16,820 bases of DNA from Dehalococcoidales bacterium. GTDB taxonomy: Bacteria; Chloroflexota; Dehalococcoidia; Dehalococcoidales; Fen-1064. The notes below the pieces were generated by a model that searched no databases, was not told the origin of the DNA, and worked only from the letters and a program-made list of their open reading frames with translations. Shown here piece by piece: positions 6,404-14,323 of this stretch. Position 1 is the stretch's first letter, and every line of letters starts with the position of its first letter. A program made the position numbers and the translations under genes. The stretch lies in contig JAQTOJ010000010.1 of assembly GCA_028713395.1 (NCBI GenBank), forward strand, positions 1 through 16,820. Direction: 5' to 3'.

Positions 6404-7474
6404 ATGTGGAATAAACTCGATCAAATAGAACAACGTTATCATCTCCTTTCGGAAGAAATGGGGAAAAATGAAGTTGCCACCGACCCGAAGCAATTGATGA
6501 AATTGGGGCAGGAGCGAGCCTCGCTTGATGAAGTTGTCAGCCTGTATCAAGAATATAAAGTCACCGTAAAAAGCCTCGGGGATACCCAGGCAATGCTGGA
6601 TGACAAAATGGATGCCGAAATGGTGGCCATGGTCAAACAGGAAGTGCGTGGTCTGGAAGAGAAACGTGACCGCTTACAGGAGCAATTGAAAACGGCGTTA
6701 CTGCCGAAGGACCCCAACGACGAACGCGACATTATCATGGAAATCAGAGCGGGTACTGGCGGTGATGAAGCCGCCATTTTTGCCGCTGACTTGTTTCGTA
6801 TGTATTCCCGCTATGCCCAGACACGCCGCTGGGATGTTGATATCGTCGATTCCAGTGAAAGCGGCGGCGGCGGTTTGAAAGAAATTATTGTGGAAATCAA
6901 GGGCAGAGGCGCTTACAGCCGCTTCAAGTATGAAAGAGGCGTGCACCGAGTGCAGCGCGTTCCCTCGACGGAAGCCTCGGGGAGAATTCATACCTCGACG
7001 GCGACGGTGGCGGTGTTGCCGGAAGCTGAAGATGTTGAAGTGAACATCAGTCCGGCGGATTTAAGAATCGATATTTTTCACAGCGGCGGCGCCGGCGGTC
7101 AAAACGTGAACAAAGTGGCGACAGCCGTTCGCCTGACACATTTGCCCACGGGGATGGTCGTGATCTGCCAGGATGAGCGCAGTCAGTTGCGTAACCGCCA
7201 GAAGGCCATGGCCGTGCTCAATGCGCGGTTGTATGAAATGGAACGCAGCAAGCAGGAAGAAGAAATGACCTCGATGCGGCGCAGTCAGGTAGGCTCCGGC
7301 GAACGTTCGGAGAAAATACGGACTTACAATTTCCCCCAGGATAGACTCACCGACCACCGTATCGGTTTAACATTACATAATCTCCCAAAAATCATGATGG
7401 GCGACCTCGACCCGATGATCGATGCCCTGTCTAACGAAGACCAGAGCCAACAGTTACAGGCCGAACTCTCATGA
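6404..7474 (+). CDS. prfA: Peptide chain release factor 1
   Basis: RF1 recognises UAA and UAG stop codons and triggers peptide release. The 356-residue product has the normal RF1 length. Domain 1 (about 1-100) is the coiled helical region; GTGGDEAA (117-124) follows; the anticodon-like tripeptide is PST at 187-189 inside RVPSTEASGRIHTS, the PxT form of RF1 rather than the SPF of RF2; and the catalytic GGQ is at 231-233 in HSGGAGGQNVNKV. There is no Shine-Dalgarno before the ATG at 6404, and the leader is predicted to be only about ten bases. The stop TGA overlaps the ATG of prmC (ATGA), whose product methylates the GGQ glutamine, so the pair form the common prfA-prmC operon. Confidence 0.97.
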   Translation: MWNKLDQIEQRYHLLSEEMGKNEVATDPKQLMKLGQERASLDEVVSLYQEYKVTVKSLGDTQAMLDDKMDAEMVAMVKQEVRGLEEKRDRLQEQLKTALLPKDPNDERDIIMEIRAGTGGDEAAIFAADLFRMYSRYAQTRRWDVDIVDSSESGGGGLKEIIVEIKGRGAYSRFKYERGVHRVQRVPSTEASGRIHTSTATVAVLPEAEDVEVNISPADLRIDIFHSGGAGGQNVNKVATAVRLTHLPTGMVVICQDERSQLRNRQKAMAVLNARLYEMERSKQEEEMTSMRRSQVGSGERSEKIRTYNFPQDRLTDHRIGLTLHNLPKIMMGDLDPMIDALSNEDQSQQLQAELS

Positions 7475-8306
7475 GGCGGCGGGAATTATTGACCCGCGCC
7501 CACAAATTACTCGCCGCAAATCATATCCTCGATTCTCAATTAGAGGCTGAAGTTCTGTTACGTCATGTTCTGCATGTCACCCGTTTGCAATTGATCGCAG
7601 AAATAGATCTGGAAGTCCCCGTTGCGCTCGAACTGGAATACGCGCTGTTGGTGGCGCGGCGACTCAATGGCGAACCAACCGCCTATATTACCGGGCATAG
7701 AGAGTTCTACGGGTTGGATTTTACGGTCAACCCGGCGGTGCTGATCCCGCGCCCCGAAACCGAGCTACTCGTAGAAAAAACCATAAAATGTGCCGTGCAT
7801 TATCCCGCACCGGTCATTGCAGACATCGGTACAGGGTCGGGGGCAATCGCGGTTGCGCTGGCGGTCCATTTGCCAAAAGCACAAATCGTCGCTGTCGATA
7901 TTTCGCCCGAGGCTTTGGCGATACCGGTGAAAACGCAAAAAAGAATGGCGTAGTATCGCAGATTGCTTTTTTGCAGGGAGACCTGCTGGAGCCGCTAACT
8001 GCGCCGGTGAATATCATTGCCGCGAATCTGCCTTATGTCCTGACAGGCGATCTAGTAGCCGTCAATACCAATGGTTATGAACCACGGCTGGCATTGGATG
8101 GCGGCAAAGACGGTTTGGATTTGATAAAGAAACTCGTTGTACAATCGAAAAACAAAATAATGCCCGGCGGTTGTGTGTTACTGGAAATAGGGTTGGGACA
8201 AAAAGAACCGCTGCAGAGATTCCTTGAAAGCCACAATATTGCCAACGAAGTTACCTTTGATTCAGACCTGAGCGGTATAGAGCGGGTAGTCAGCCTCAGG
8301 TATTAA
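7471..8306 (+). pseudogene. prmC: Release factor glutamine methyltransferase PrmC, frameshifted
   Basis: PrmC uses S-adenosylmethionine to methylate the GGQ glutamine of release factors. Translation starts at the ATG overlapping prfA and runs in one frame through the helical N-terminal domain, IPRPETELLV (about 91-100) and the SAM-binding loop ADIGTGSGAIAVALA, to VDISPEALA, then meets TAG at 7951-7953. The rest continues one base back in the -1 frame: GENAKKNGVVSQIAFLQGDL, then AANLPYV (an NLPY form of the usual NPPY catalytic motif) and on to LSGIERVVSLRY, stop at 8304-8306. Joined after a single restored base near 7923/7924 (ATA-CC to ATA-NCC) the protein would be about 278 residues, the normal length. 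Both halves are well preserved, so this is either a very recent one-base deletion or a sequencing/assembly error. Confidence 0.88.
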
Positions 8307-8427
8307 CGATTCTCCGTCCATCCGGTTGTTTACTACAGTATTACCATTTTAGAAATACCAGAGCATGACCTATCTCTTTAATGGATATTACGTTATAGAA
8401 ATATAAGTAATAAACAGGAGAGGTCAC

Positions 8428-9024
8428 ATGAAAGCTAAATTCTATGCCTTGGCGCTGGTAGCCCTGGTGGGGTTGTCTTTGATTGGGGGAGGTTTTTCGC
8501 TACAGAAAAGCGACTACAACACCCTCGTTTCTCAACCGGTAATTACCCTTGGGGAATATCCAACCGATATTTCAGGAGACACGGAACTGTATCCGGATGC
8601 CATATCTCCCATTAAGTACACGGTAGATAAACCTAGTGTCTGGATATCGGTGTACCAAAATGGCACCGTGATCAAAATTACCAGATATGCCGGCAACAAA
8701 TTGACTGTATGGGAAAAAACCAGGATAACCCCACAGTCCGTATCCGTATTGTCAGATTCGGTTGAAAAGAATCCGGAAGTATTCTCAACCCACCTCAAGA
8801 CCTCCAAGGTGACGGGCGCGGTCATGATGGAAAAAGCCGCATCCGGCAAGCTTAATATCAATATGCTGCAGATCAATATCTCAAAAGAGGGCGTGGAGAA
8901 AACTATTCGAGTACTTGGCTACACGTCGGTGGACGAATACCCCGAACCCATACAGGGGATATACCAGCAAATACTCGCATCCACTAAAAATGCGGGGGTT
9001 TATCGCACGGCGACGGCAGAATGA
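8428..9024 (+). CDS. Exported protein of unknown function
   Basis: 198 residues with a clear Sec-type signal peptide: MKAKFYALALVALVGLSLIGGG, a basic start, a hydrophobic core and small residues near 22-25 (no lipobox cysteine). The mature part begins LQKSDYNTLVSQPVITLGEYP and is beta-rich with many Thr, Ser and Val; I recognise no enzyme motif or repeat. The ATG at 8428 has a good GGAGAGG Shine-Dalgarno. A TATAAG at 8402-8407 could be its -10, but the matching -35 is poor. It lies between prmC and the etfBA promoter on the same strand and probably forms its own transcript. Composition is slightly more AT-rich than etfBA. Confidence 0.75.
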   Translation: MKAKFYALALVALVGLSLIGGGFSLQKSDYNTLVSQPVITLGEYPTDISGDTELYPDAISPIKYTVDKPSVWISVYQNGTVIKITRYAGNKLTVWEKTRITPQSVSVLSDSVEKNPEVFSTHLKTSKVTGAVMMEKAASGKLNINMLQINISKEGVEKTIRVLGYTSVDEYPEPIQGIYQQILASTKNAGVYRTATAE

Positions 9025-9049
9025 AGTTCATTATGTAGATTGTATACAC

Positions 9050-9079
9050 TTGACCTGTCTTCAAGTTTGATGCTAAATT
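9050..9079 (+). promoter_or_regulatory. Promoter of etfBA
   Basis: TTGACC (9050-9055; 5 of 6), an 18-base spacer and TAAATT (9074-9079; 4 of 6). RNA would start near 9086, leaving a leader of about 40 bases that contains AAAGGAGGA at 9108-9116. Confidence 0.55.
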
Positions 9080-9126
9080 AACAGCAGGTTTTAGCATATT
9101 TTCCCCTAAAGGAGGAACCGGCGTTA

Positions 9127-9930
9127 ATGAATATCATCGTTTGTGTGAAGCAGGTGCCCGACCCCGAAGCGCCGCCTGCCAGTTTTAAAATCGATTCCGC
9201 CACCAATAAGGTCATACCTCCGCCCGGCGTGCCGCCCGTCATCAGTCCTTTCGATGAGCAGGCGGTGGAAGCCGCACTCCGGGTCAAGGATGCCAAGGGC
9301 GGCAAAATTACCGTCATTAGCCTGGGGGTGAATCTGCTGCGGGATGTTGTGAAAAAGCCGCTCTCTATGGGCGCCGATGAGCTCATTTTACTGGAAGACC
9401 CCGCCTATGTGGATGGCGATAGCTGGACGACCGCTTATGCCTTAGCCATGGCGATCAAGAAAATCGGACAGTTCGATCTGATCTTCTGCGGTCGTCAAGC
9501 CGCCGATACGGATGCCGGGCAAGTCGGTTCCGCCATTGCGGAAATTTTAGGCATCCCCAGCGTGACCGTCGCCAGGAAAATAGAAGTGAACGAGAGCAAG
9601 GTCAAAGTGGAGAAAGTGACCGCCGATGGCTTTGATGTGATAGAAACCTCCATGCCCGCTTTGATCACCGTCAGCAATGAACTCGGGGAACCGCGTTACG
9701 CCACCATCAAGGGCATCATGGCTGCCAAGCGTAAAGAGCCGATCATCTGGAAACCCGCCGATATCAGCGCCGACCCTGCCAAATTGGGCGCCGCGGGCAA
9801 ACGGATGGCGATGCTCAAATTGTTCCAGCCGGTGAAAGAAGGTAAGTGCGAAATGGTGACCGGGGAGAACGAAGAAGACGCCGCCGCTAACCTGGCGAAA
9901 AAACTGGTGGAGGCTAAACTCCTTTCCTAG
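9127..9930 (+). CDS. etfB: Electron transfer flavoprotein beta subunit
   Basis: EtfB pairs with EtfA to carry electrons between flavin dehydrogenases and a quinone or other acceptor. The 267-residue product opens MNIIVCVKQVPDPEAPP and has the nucleotide-binding segment CGRQAADTDAGQVGSAIAE (121-139), typical for EtfB, plus LGEPRYATIKGIMAAKRK near 200. The AAAGGAGGA is eleven bases from the ATG, a little far but the strongest site present. etfA follows after 39 bases, with its own AAGGAG. The electron donor dehydrogenase is not in the window. I do not see evidence for or against flavin-based bifurcation beyond the AMP/FAD-binding motif. Confidence 0.95.
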   Translation: MNIIVCVKQVPDPEAPPASFKIDSATNKVIPPPGVPPVISPFDEQAVEAALRVKDAKGGKITVISLGVNLLRDVVKKPLSMGADELILLEDPAYVDGDSWTTAYALAMAIKKIGQFDLIFCGRQAADTDAGQVGSAIAEILGIPSVTVARKIEVNESKVKVEKVTADGFDVIETSMPALITVSNELGEPRYATIKGIMAAKRKEPIIWKPADISADPAKLGAAGKRMAMLKLFQPVKEGKCEMVTGENEEDAAANLAKKLVEAKLLS

Positions 9931-9969
9931 CCCGCGGCTGGAGAGGGGTTTTGAAAGAAGGAGAAATTA

Positions 9970-10968
9970 ATGGCTGAAAATAAAGGTGTCATGATCGTCG
10001 CCGAGTTCCTCAACGGCAAACTGGCCGCCATTTCCAAAGAGTTGCTGGGCGCCGGCAGCAAGCTGGCCAAAGATCTCGGGGAAGAGTTGAGCGTCGTGTT
10101 TATCGGGGAAGGTATTGCGGGTATCGCGCCCGAGGCTATCGCCCAGGGGGCGGATAAGGTATATGTCGTCGATGATGTATTGTTGAAAGAATACCTTACC
10201 GATGCCTACGTCGCGGTGGCGGAAAAGGTGATCCAACAGGTAAACCCGCGCATCGTCCTTGCCGGGCAGACCACCCTGGGGCGTGATTTTACCCCGCGCC
10301 TGGCTTTCAGATTGAATGCTGCGGCGACCATGGACTGCATCGACCTGTCCATTGAAGCGGGCACTAAGAAACTACTGATGACCAAACCGGTTTATGGCGG
10401 CAACGCGCGCGCTATTTTCACGAGCGAGGTTTTGCCGAATGTGGCGACCGTCAGGGTGAAAGCCATGACCGCCCTTGCCCCTGATGCCTCCCGCAAAGGC
10501 GAGGTTGTCACTATTACAGCTGGTCTGGACGCGGCGGCTATCCGCACCAACGTCTTGCAGAAAGTCGTCCAGGAGGTGCAGGGCATCAAGCTGGAAGACG
10601 CCACGGTAATAGTGTCCGGCGGGCGTGGCATGGGCGGGCCGGAAGGTTTTAAACAATTAGCCTCGCTGGCAAAATTGCTCAGGGGAGCGGCGGGCGCCTC
10701 CAGACCGCCGTGTGATAGCGGCTGGGTGCCGGAAACGATGCAGGTGGGCTTGACCGGTAAAATTGTTTCGCCGGATGTTTATATTGCGGTGGCGATTTCC
10801 GGCTCCAGTCAGCATCTGGCGGGTTGCGGCGGTTCCAAGAATATCATCGCTATCAACTGCGATGCTGAAGCCAACATCTTCAAAGAAGCCCGCTTCGGCG
10901 TGGTGGGGGACTGGAAGAAAGTGGTCCCGGCGCTTGAAACCAAGCTCAAAGAACTGCTGGGCAGATAA
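9970..10968 (+). CDS. etfA: Electron transfer flavoprotein alpha subunit
   Basis: EtfA binds the FAD that accepts electrons in the ETF heterodimer. The 332-residue product has the N-terminal alpha/beta domain (about 1-190) and the C-terminal FAD domain: SGGRGMGGPEGF (216-227), GASRPPCDSGW (242-252), QVGLTGKIVSPDVYIAVAIS (258-277) and SGSSQHLAGCGGSKNI (277-292), then INCDAEANIF and FGVVGDW. Most homologs read SGAIQHLAGM at that position; the SGSSQHLAGCGGSK form with a cysteine is, as I recall, seen in anaerobe ETFs. AAGGAGA precedes the ATG. A strong terminator directly follows the stop, so etfBA is a two-gene operon. Confidence 0.96.
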   Translation: MAENKGVMIVAEFLNGKLAAISKELLGAGSKLAKDLGEELSVVFIGEGIAGIAPEAIAQGADKVYVVDDVLLKEYLTDAYVAVAEKVIQQVNPRIVLAGQTTLGRDFTPRLAFRLNAAATMDCIDLSIEAGTKKLLMTKPVYGGNARAIFTSEVLPNVATVRVKAMTALAPDASRKGEVVTITAGLDAAAIRTNVLQKVVQEVQGIKLEDATVIVSGGRGMGGPEGFKQLASLAKLLRGAAGASRPPCDSGWVPETMQVGLTGKIVSPDVYIAVAISGSSQHLAGCGGSKNIIAINCDAEANIFKEARFGVVGDWKKVVPALETKLKELLGR

Positions 10969-10980
10969 AAAATCTACGTA

Positions 10981-11024
10981 AGATAAAAGAGGAATAGGGC
11001 TGTGGAAACAGCCCTATTTTATCT
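10981..11024 (+). terminator. Intrinsic terminator of etfBA
   Basis: An 11-bp perfect stem, AATAGGGCTGT (10993-11003) and ACAGCCCTATT (11008-11018) around a GGAA loop, is followed by TTAT. AGATAAAA and TTTTATCT flank it as outer arms (10981-10988 and 11017-11024). Confidence 0.9.
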
Positions 11025-11056
11025 AGACCATTGAAAAATGTTTGGCTTAAAAATAT

Positions 11057-11077
11057 ACTAATAATATTTCTATTAGT
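11057..11077. repeat. Inverted repeat ahead of the orphan gene
   Basis: ACTAATA (11057-11063) and TATTAGT (11071-11077) are 7-base inverted arms around a seven-base ATATTTC centre, lying 29-49 bases before the orphan gene. In such AT-rich DNA it may be chance, or it may be an operator for the gene at 11106. Confidence 0.35.
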
Positions 11078-11105
11078 TAAATAGATATGATTAATAAGGA
11101 ATTGC

Positions 11106-11750
11106 ATGAAACTTTGGTTGTCGCGAAAACGCGACCTAGAACCCGAAAACTTATTAGAGCAATTAGGTTCTGACAACTTTTTACGATTAGCATTTCCCGT
11201 TTCTTTAACGGAAGACGTCGATTCAGTGTTAAAAATAATGCCTGTTGCTATTCATCTGCCAACGTTATACGACAAGGTTATATTTTATCTAAATAATCAA
11301 GAAGTTCACCTACCGTCGAGGGTCTATAATGCAGAAACTAGGAATGGTTTATTGGACACTCTAAGCGAAAAACAAAAAACCATATATGCGTGCATTCATT
11401 CTAGAAATCATGATGGTTATGTTAGAGAGAACAGCCTTAAATACTTAATAGAAAATCAAACCGATTGGTCAGTTCCATATATTCTACAATTATTGGGCGA
11501 ATATGTAGTGGAAATAACACAAATTATTGAAAATGATGTAAAAAAGATAGATAAGGATCGAGTTTCGCATTTTGCATTGATAAACCCTAAATTCATCTGT
11601 CTTATAAGGCATCGCGTTATTAGTTATTGGGATTGTTACTACCGTGGTGAATATCCCGTTTTCTCGGAATATCCCGCCTATAAAGTAATGGATTCCCTTG
11701 GTTTGTGGGACGATCGAGATGGGAAAAAATTATTACGTGTTCGAACTTGA
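11106..11750 (+). CDS. AT-rich orphan gene, unknown function
   Basis: 214 residues, no signal peptide and no membrane span. I recognise no family. The sequence is rich in Ile, Tyr, Asn and Lys, and from about residue 70 contains LPSRVYNAETRNGLLDTLSEKQKT, then a segment with VPYILQLLGEYVVEITQIIENDVKKIDKD and a charged C-terminus (YPAYKVMDSLGLWDDRDGKK). The predicted fold is mostly helical. An AAGGA precedes the ATG by about six bases. The gene is visibly more AT-rich than etfA and the EF-G gene, sits alone between two strong terminators, and has an inverted repeat upstream. These points fit recent acquisition, but no mobility gene is nearby. Confidence 0.75.
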   Translation: MKLWLSRKRDLEPENLLEQLGSDNFLRLAFPVSLTEDVDSVLKIMPVAIHLPTLYDKVIFYLNNQEVHLPSRVYNAETRNGLLDTLSEKQKTIYACIHSRNHDGYVRENSLKYLIENQTDWSVPYILQLLGEYVVEITQIIENDVKKIDKDRVSHFALINPKFICLIRHRVISYWDCYYRGEYPVFSEYPAYKVMDSLGLWDDRDGKKLLRVRT

Positions 11751-11774
11751 ATAGACATAAATAGAAGTTATTAT

Positions 11775-11808
11775 AAAAAGAAGGCTACTTTTATGTAGCC
11801 TTCTTTTT
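11775..11808. terminator. Bidirectional intrinsic terminator
   Basis: AAAAAGAAGGCTAC (11775-11788) and GTAGCCTTCTTTTT (11795-11808) pair perfectly over 14 bases with a six-base TTTTAT loop. The A-run and T-run at the ends make it work in either direction. It separates the convergent orphan gene and the EF-G-like gene. Confidence 0.93.
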
Positions 11809-11835
11809 GTACCATTCAATGCTCTAGCAGATCGT

Positions 11836-13905
11836 CTAGACTTTCTCTTTTTCTTTCTCCGCCTGACGGGCAGCGACGATCTTCTGCGTTACCATGGGCG
11901 GGGCTTCCTGGTAGTGATCAAACTCCATGGAATAGGTGCCTTTACCCTGGGTGATAGATTTCAGTGTTATGGCGTAACGCTGCACTTCTGCCAGCGGCGC
12001 CTGGGCTTCGATTTCCTGGGTGTCGCCATCCGGGTTCATACCTAGCACATGACCGCGCTTGGTGTTCATATCGCTGATGATATCACCGGTGTAAGCTTCG
12101 GGCGCGCGGATCTTCATCTTGACATAGGGTTCGAGAATGACCGGTTTGCCATCCGCCAGACCTTTCTTCACCGCGCCGGCGCCGGCAATTTTAAAGCATA
12201 TTTCTGAGGAATCGACGGGGTGGAAACCGCCATCGATAACGGTAATTCTCACGTCTTCCACGGGGAAACCGCCTAAAACACCTTCCAGCACGCCTTCATG
12301 AACACCTTTTTCCACCGCCGGGATAAAGTTGCGCGGTATGGCGCCGCCGACCACTTTATCCACAAATTCTACGCCTGTGCCGCGGCCGGTGGGTTCCAGT
12401 GATAAAACCACGTGTCCGAACTGCCCGTGACCGCCGGATTGTTTTTTGTGTTTATATTCGGCATCGGTAGTCGCCGTGATCGTTTCTTTATAAGGCACTT
12501 TGGGGGTTTGCAATTCCACATTGACGCCAAACTTGCGCGCGATTCTTTCCGCGGCTACGGCGAGCTGGATTTCCCCCAGACCGGATAAAATAGTTTCGGC
12601 GGTGACCATCTCACGGTGTACTTTCAGCGTGGGGTCTTCCTCCGCGATCTTGGCGATGGAAGAGCCGAGTTTATCGAGGTCGGCTTTGGTCTTGGGATAA
12701 ACTGCGGCGCTGAAACTCGTGGGCGGAAAGATGATCGGTACCAGTTTGGTGGGTTTTTCTTTCGTCCCGAGAGTATCGCCGGTATTGGTATTGGTCAGCT
12801 TGGAAACCGCGCCGATATCGCCGCAGGCTATTTCCGCCACCGGTTCCTGGGCTTTACCGCGTAGCATGAACAATTGCCCTATTCGTTCTACTTCACCCCG
12901 GTTCACGTTCCAGACCTGGGAGTTGCTGGTCATGACGCCGTGATAAACGCGCAGGTAAGTCAGCTTACCCACATAGGGATCGGCGCTGGTTTTGAACACT
13001 AATGCCGCCAGCGGTCCCGTGGGATTCGGCGGTATTTCGCTTACCTTGCCTTCCATAATCGCCGTGACTTTGCCCTCCTTGGGCGTCGGCAATAAATCTA
13101 CAATGGCCTCCATTAAAGGAGTGACCGCGATATTCTGTAAGCCGCTACCCGCCAGGATGGGGATAATCTTGCCGGATAACACACCCTGACGCAGTCCTCT
13201 GGATAATTCTTCGCGGGTGAGTTCTTCACCCCCCAGGTATTTTTCCAGTAACTTGTCATCCGCTTCCGCAATGGCTTCAGCCAATTTGGCGCGGAGGTCT
13301 TCAGTCTGGGCTTTCAGATTCGCGGGAATTTCTCCTTCTTTAGTCTCGGCACCGGTATAAGCTTTGAGGCTGAGCAGGTCAATGACGCCCTGAAAACTGG
13401 TGTGCGCCCCAATAGGCAACTGCATGGGCAGACATTTCCGTCCGAATTTTGCTTGAATCTGGGTAACGACCTTATTAAAATCTACATTTTCTCTATCCAT
13501 TTTGTTGAGGAAGATGATGCGCGGTAGATTGATCTGTTCACAGTACGACCAGACCATTTCCGTGCCTACTTCCACGCCGGAGGCGCAACACACTACAATT
13601 ACTGCGCCCTCGCTCACACGGATGGCGGATTTGACCTCGCCCACAAAATCAGGGTAACCGGGAGTGTCCATGAGGTTTATTTTGGTGTTTTTCCAGATAT
13701 AGGGCAGCATGCTCAGACTGATGCTCATGCTCCGTTTCTGCTCGGAGGGATCGTAATCCGAGGTCGTGCTGCCATCGCTCACCTTGCCCAGACGGTTAAT
13801 CACCTTAGCGTCAAACAGAATTGCTTCCGCCAGTGATGTCTTGCCTGCTCCATTATGGGATAACAAAGCAAGGTTGCGGATGTTATCGATTCCATACTGT
13901 GCCAT
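11836..13905 (-). CDS. Elongation factor G-like GTPase (EF-G paralog)
   Basis: A 689-residue protein with the full domain order of elongation factor G: G domain, domain II, and III-V. G1 is SHNGAGKTSL (16-25), where canonical EF-G1 has AHIDAGKTT; switch motif RSMSIS is near 58-63, G3 is DTPG (80-83), G4 NKMD (134-137), and AGSGLQNI serves as the G5 region. Domain IV begins near HKKQSGGHGQFGHVVLSLEP, then GFPVEDV and later MNTKRGHVLGMNP in domain V. The GHNGAGKT-type P-loop and missing hallmark residues mark it as the EF-G-like (fusA2/TetM-like) paralog group rather than the housekeeping EF-G. Its role is uncertain: ribosome recycling, translocation under stress or antibiotic protection are all possible. 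It has its own promoter and is separated by a terminator from the convergent orphan gene. Confidence 0.93.
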   Translation of the reverse strand: MAQYGIDNIRNLALLSHNGAGKTSLAEAILFDAKVINRLGKVSDGSTTSDYDPSEQKRSMSISLSMLPYIWKNTKINLMDTPGYPDFVGEVKSAIRVSEGAVIVVCCASGVEVGTEMVWSYCEQINLPRIIFLNKMDRENVDFNKVVTQIQAKFGRKCLPMQLPIGAHTSFQGVIDLLSLKAYTGAETKEGEIPANLKAQTEDLRAKLAEAIAEADDKLLEKYLGGEELTREELSRGLRQGVLSGKIIPILAGSGLQNIAVTPLMEAIVDLLPTPKEGKVTAIMEGKVSEIPPNPTGPLAALVFKTSADPYVGKLTYLRVYHGVMTSNSQVWNVNRGEVERIGQLFMLRGKAQEPVAEIACGDIGAVSKLTNTNTGDTLGTKEKPTKLVPIIFPPTSFSAAVYPKTKADLDKLGSSIAKIAEEDPTLKVHREMVTAETILSGLGEIQLAVAAERIARKFGVNVELQTPKVPYKETITATTDAEYKHKKQSGGHGQFGHVVLSLEPTGRGTGVEFVDKVVGGAIPRNFIPAVEKGVHEGVLEGVLGGFPVEDVRITVIDGGFHPVDSSEICFKIAGAGAVKKGLADGKPVILEPYVKMKIRAPEAYTGDIISDMNTKRGHVLGMNPDGDTQEIEAQAPLAEVQRYAITLKSITQGKGTYSMEFDHYQEAPPMVTQKIVAARQAEKEKEKV

Positions 13906-13945
13906 AAACCACCTGTCCCTTAAACTTTTTCCGTAGATTTATACA

Positions 13946-13975
13946 ATTATAATCTGCCTGCGATAATCGCGGCAA
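13946..13975 (-). promoter_or_regulatory. Promoter of the EF-G-like gene
   Basis: Minus strand: TTGCCG (13975-13970; 4 of 6), an 18-base spacer and perfect TATAAT (13951-13946). RNA would start near 13939, about 34 bases before the ATG at 13905; AGGTGG lies just ahead of that ATG. Confidence 0.6.
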
Positions 13976-14323
13976 ACTAAAGCAACGCCCACATCATACA
14001 TTATTAGCGGCGGATGGTGAAGAGTACGCTTGCTTTGTAGCTAAAGACGGGTGTTATAGCGTCTTGTAAGAAAAGAAAAGTTGACAACCCAGAGTAGGGC
14101 TACCATAATATATTATTTGGACGAACTCCCAACAGGATGAATTGATTTATGAATGCTAAAGGTTCTCCTAATACTCTTAGATATTAAGATGTTACGGAAA
14201 TCGGATAGTTTACAAATAATAACATCATCTGGAATAACCAACCCGCGCCGGAATTCACTTTATTACCTCATCATGGGATGAGTTTGCGCATAATTTCAGG
14301 GAAAATCTAAAAGAGGAGTTAGA
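13976..14323. other. Intergenic region between EF-G-like gene and hppA, with hppA leader
   Basis: No gene-sized frame is present. From 13976 to about 14080 I see only short inverted repeats, such as AAGACG (14044-14049) with CGTCTT (14060-14065). The hppA promoter follows at 14081-14109. The remaining roughly 207 bases (14117-14323) are transcribed leader. They hold a possible 12-codon reading frame, MNAKGSPNTLRY (14149-14187), and a small CTCATC (14267-14272)/GATGAG (14277-14282) hairpin. No known riboswitch class is recognisable to me. The leader ends with AGAGGAGTTAGA ahead of the hppA ATG. Confidence 0.55.
14081..14109 (+). promoter_or_regulatory. Strong promoter of hppA
   Basis: A perfect TTGACA (14081-14086), a 17-base spacer and CATAAT (14104-14109; 5 of 6 consensus) make the best sigma70-type promoter in the window. 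RNA would start near 14117, so the leader is long (about 207 bases). Confidence 0.75.

Noticed and set aside
7930..7950. Programmed -1 frameshift at the CAAAAAAG run in prmC
   Set aside because: The zero frame reads CAA AAA AGA, so no proper X-XXY-YYZ heptamer is present in frame, and the second frame is already conserved upstream of the run (ENA). A lost base near 7923 fits better.
9101..9130. Unusually wide gap between Shine-Dalgarno and etfB ATG as a sign of a different start
   Set aside because: No other ATG, GTG or TTG in frame nearby would give the EtfB N-terminus MNIIVCVKQVPD, which is the family start.
14149..14187. Small 12-codon leader peptide before hppA
   Set aside because: It has only a distant AGGA and no run of regulatory codons, so chance is likely. 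It is mentioned in the intergenic entry only.
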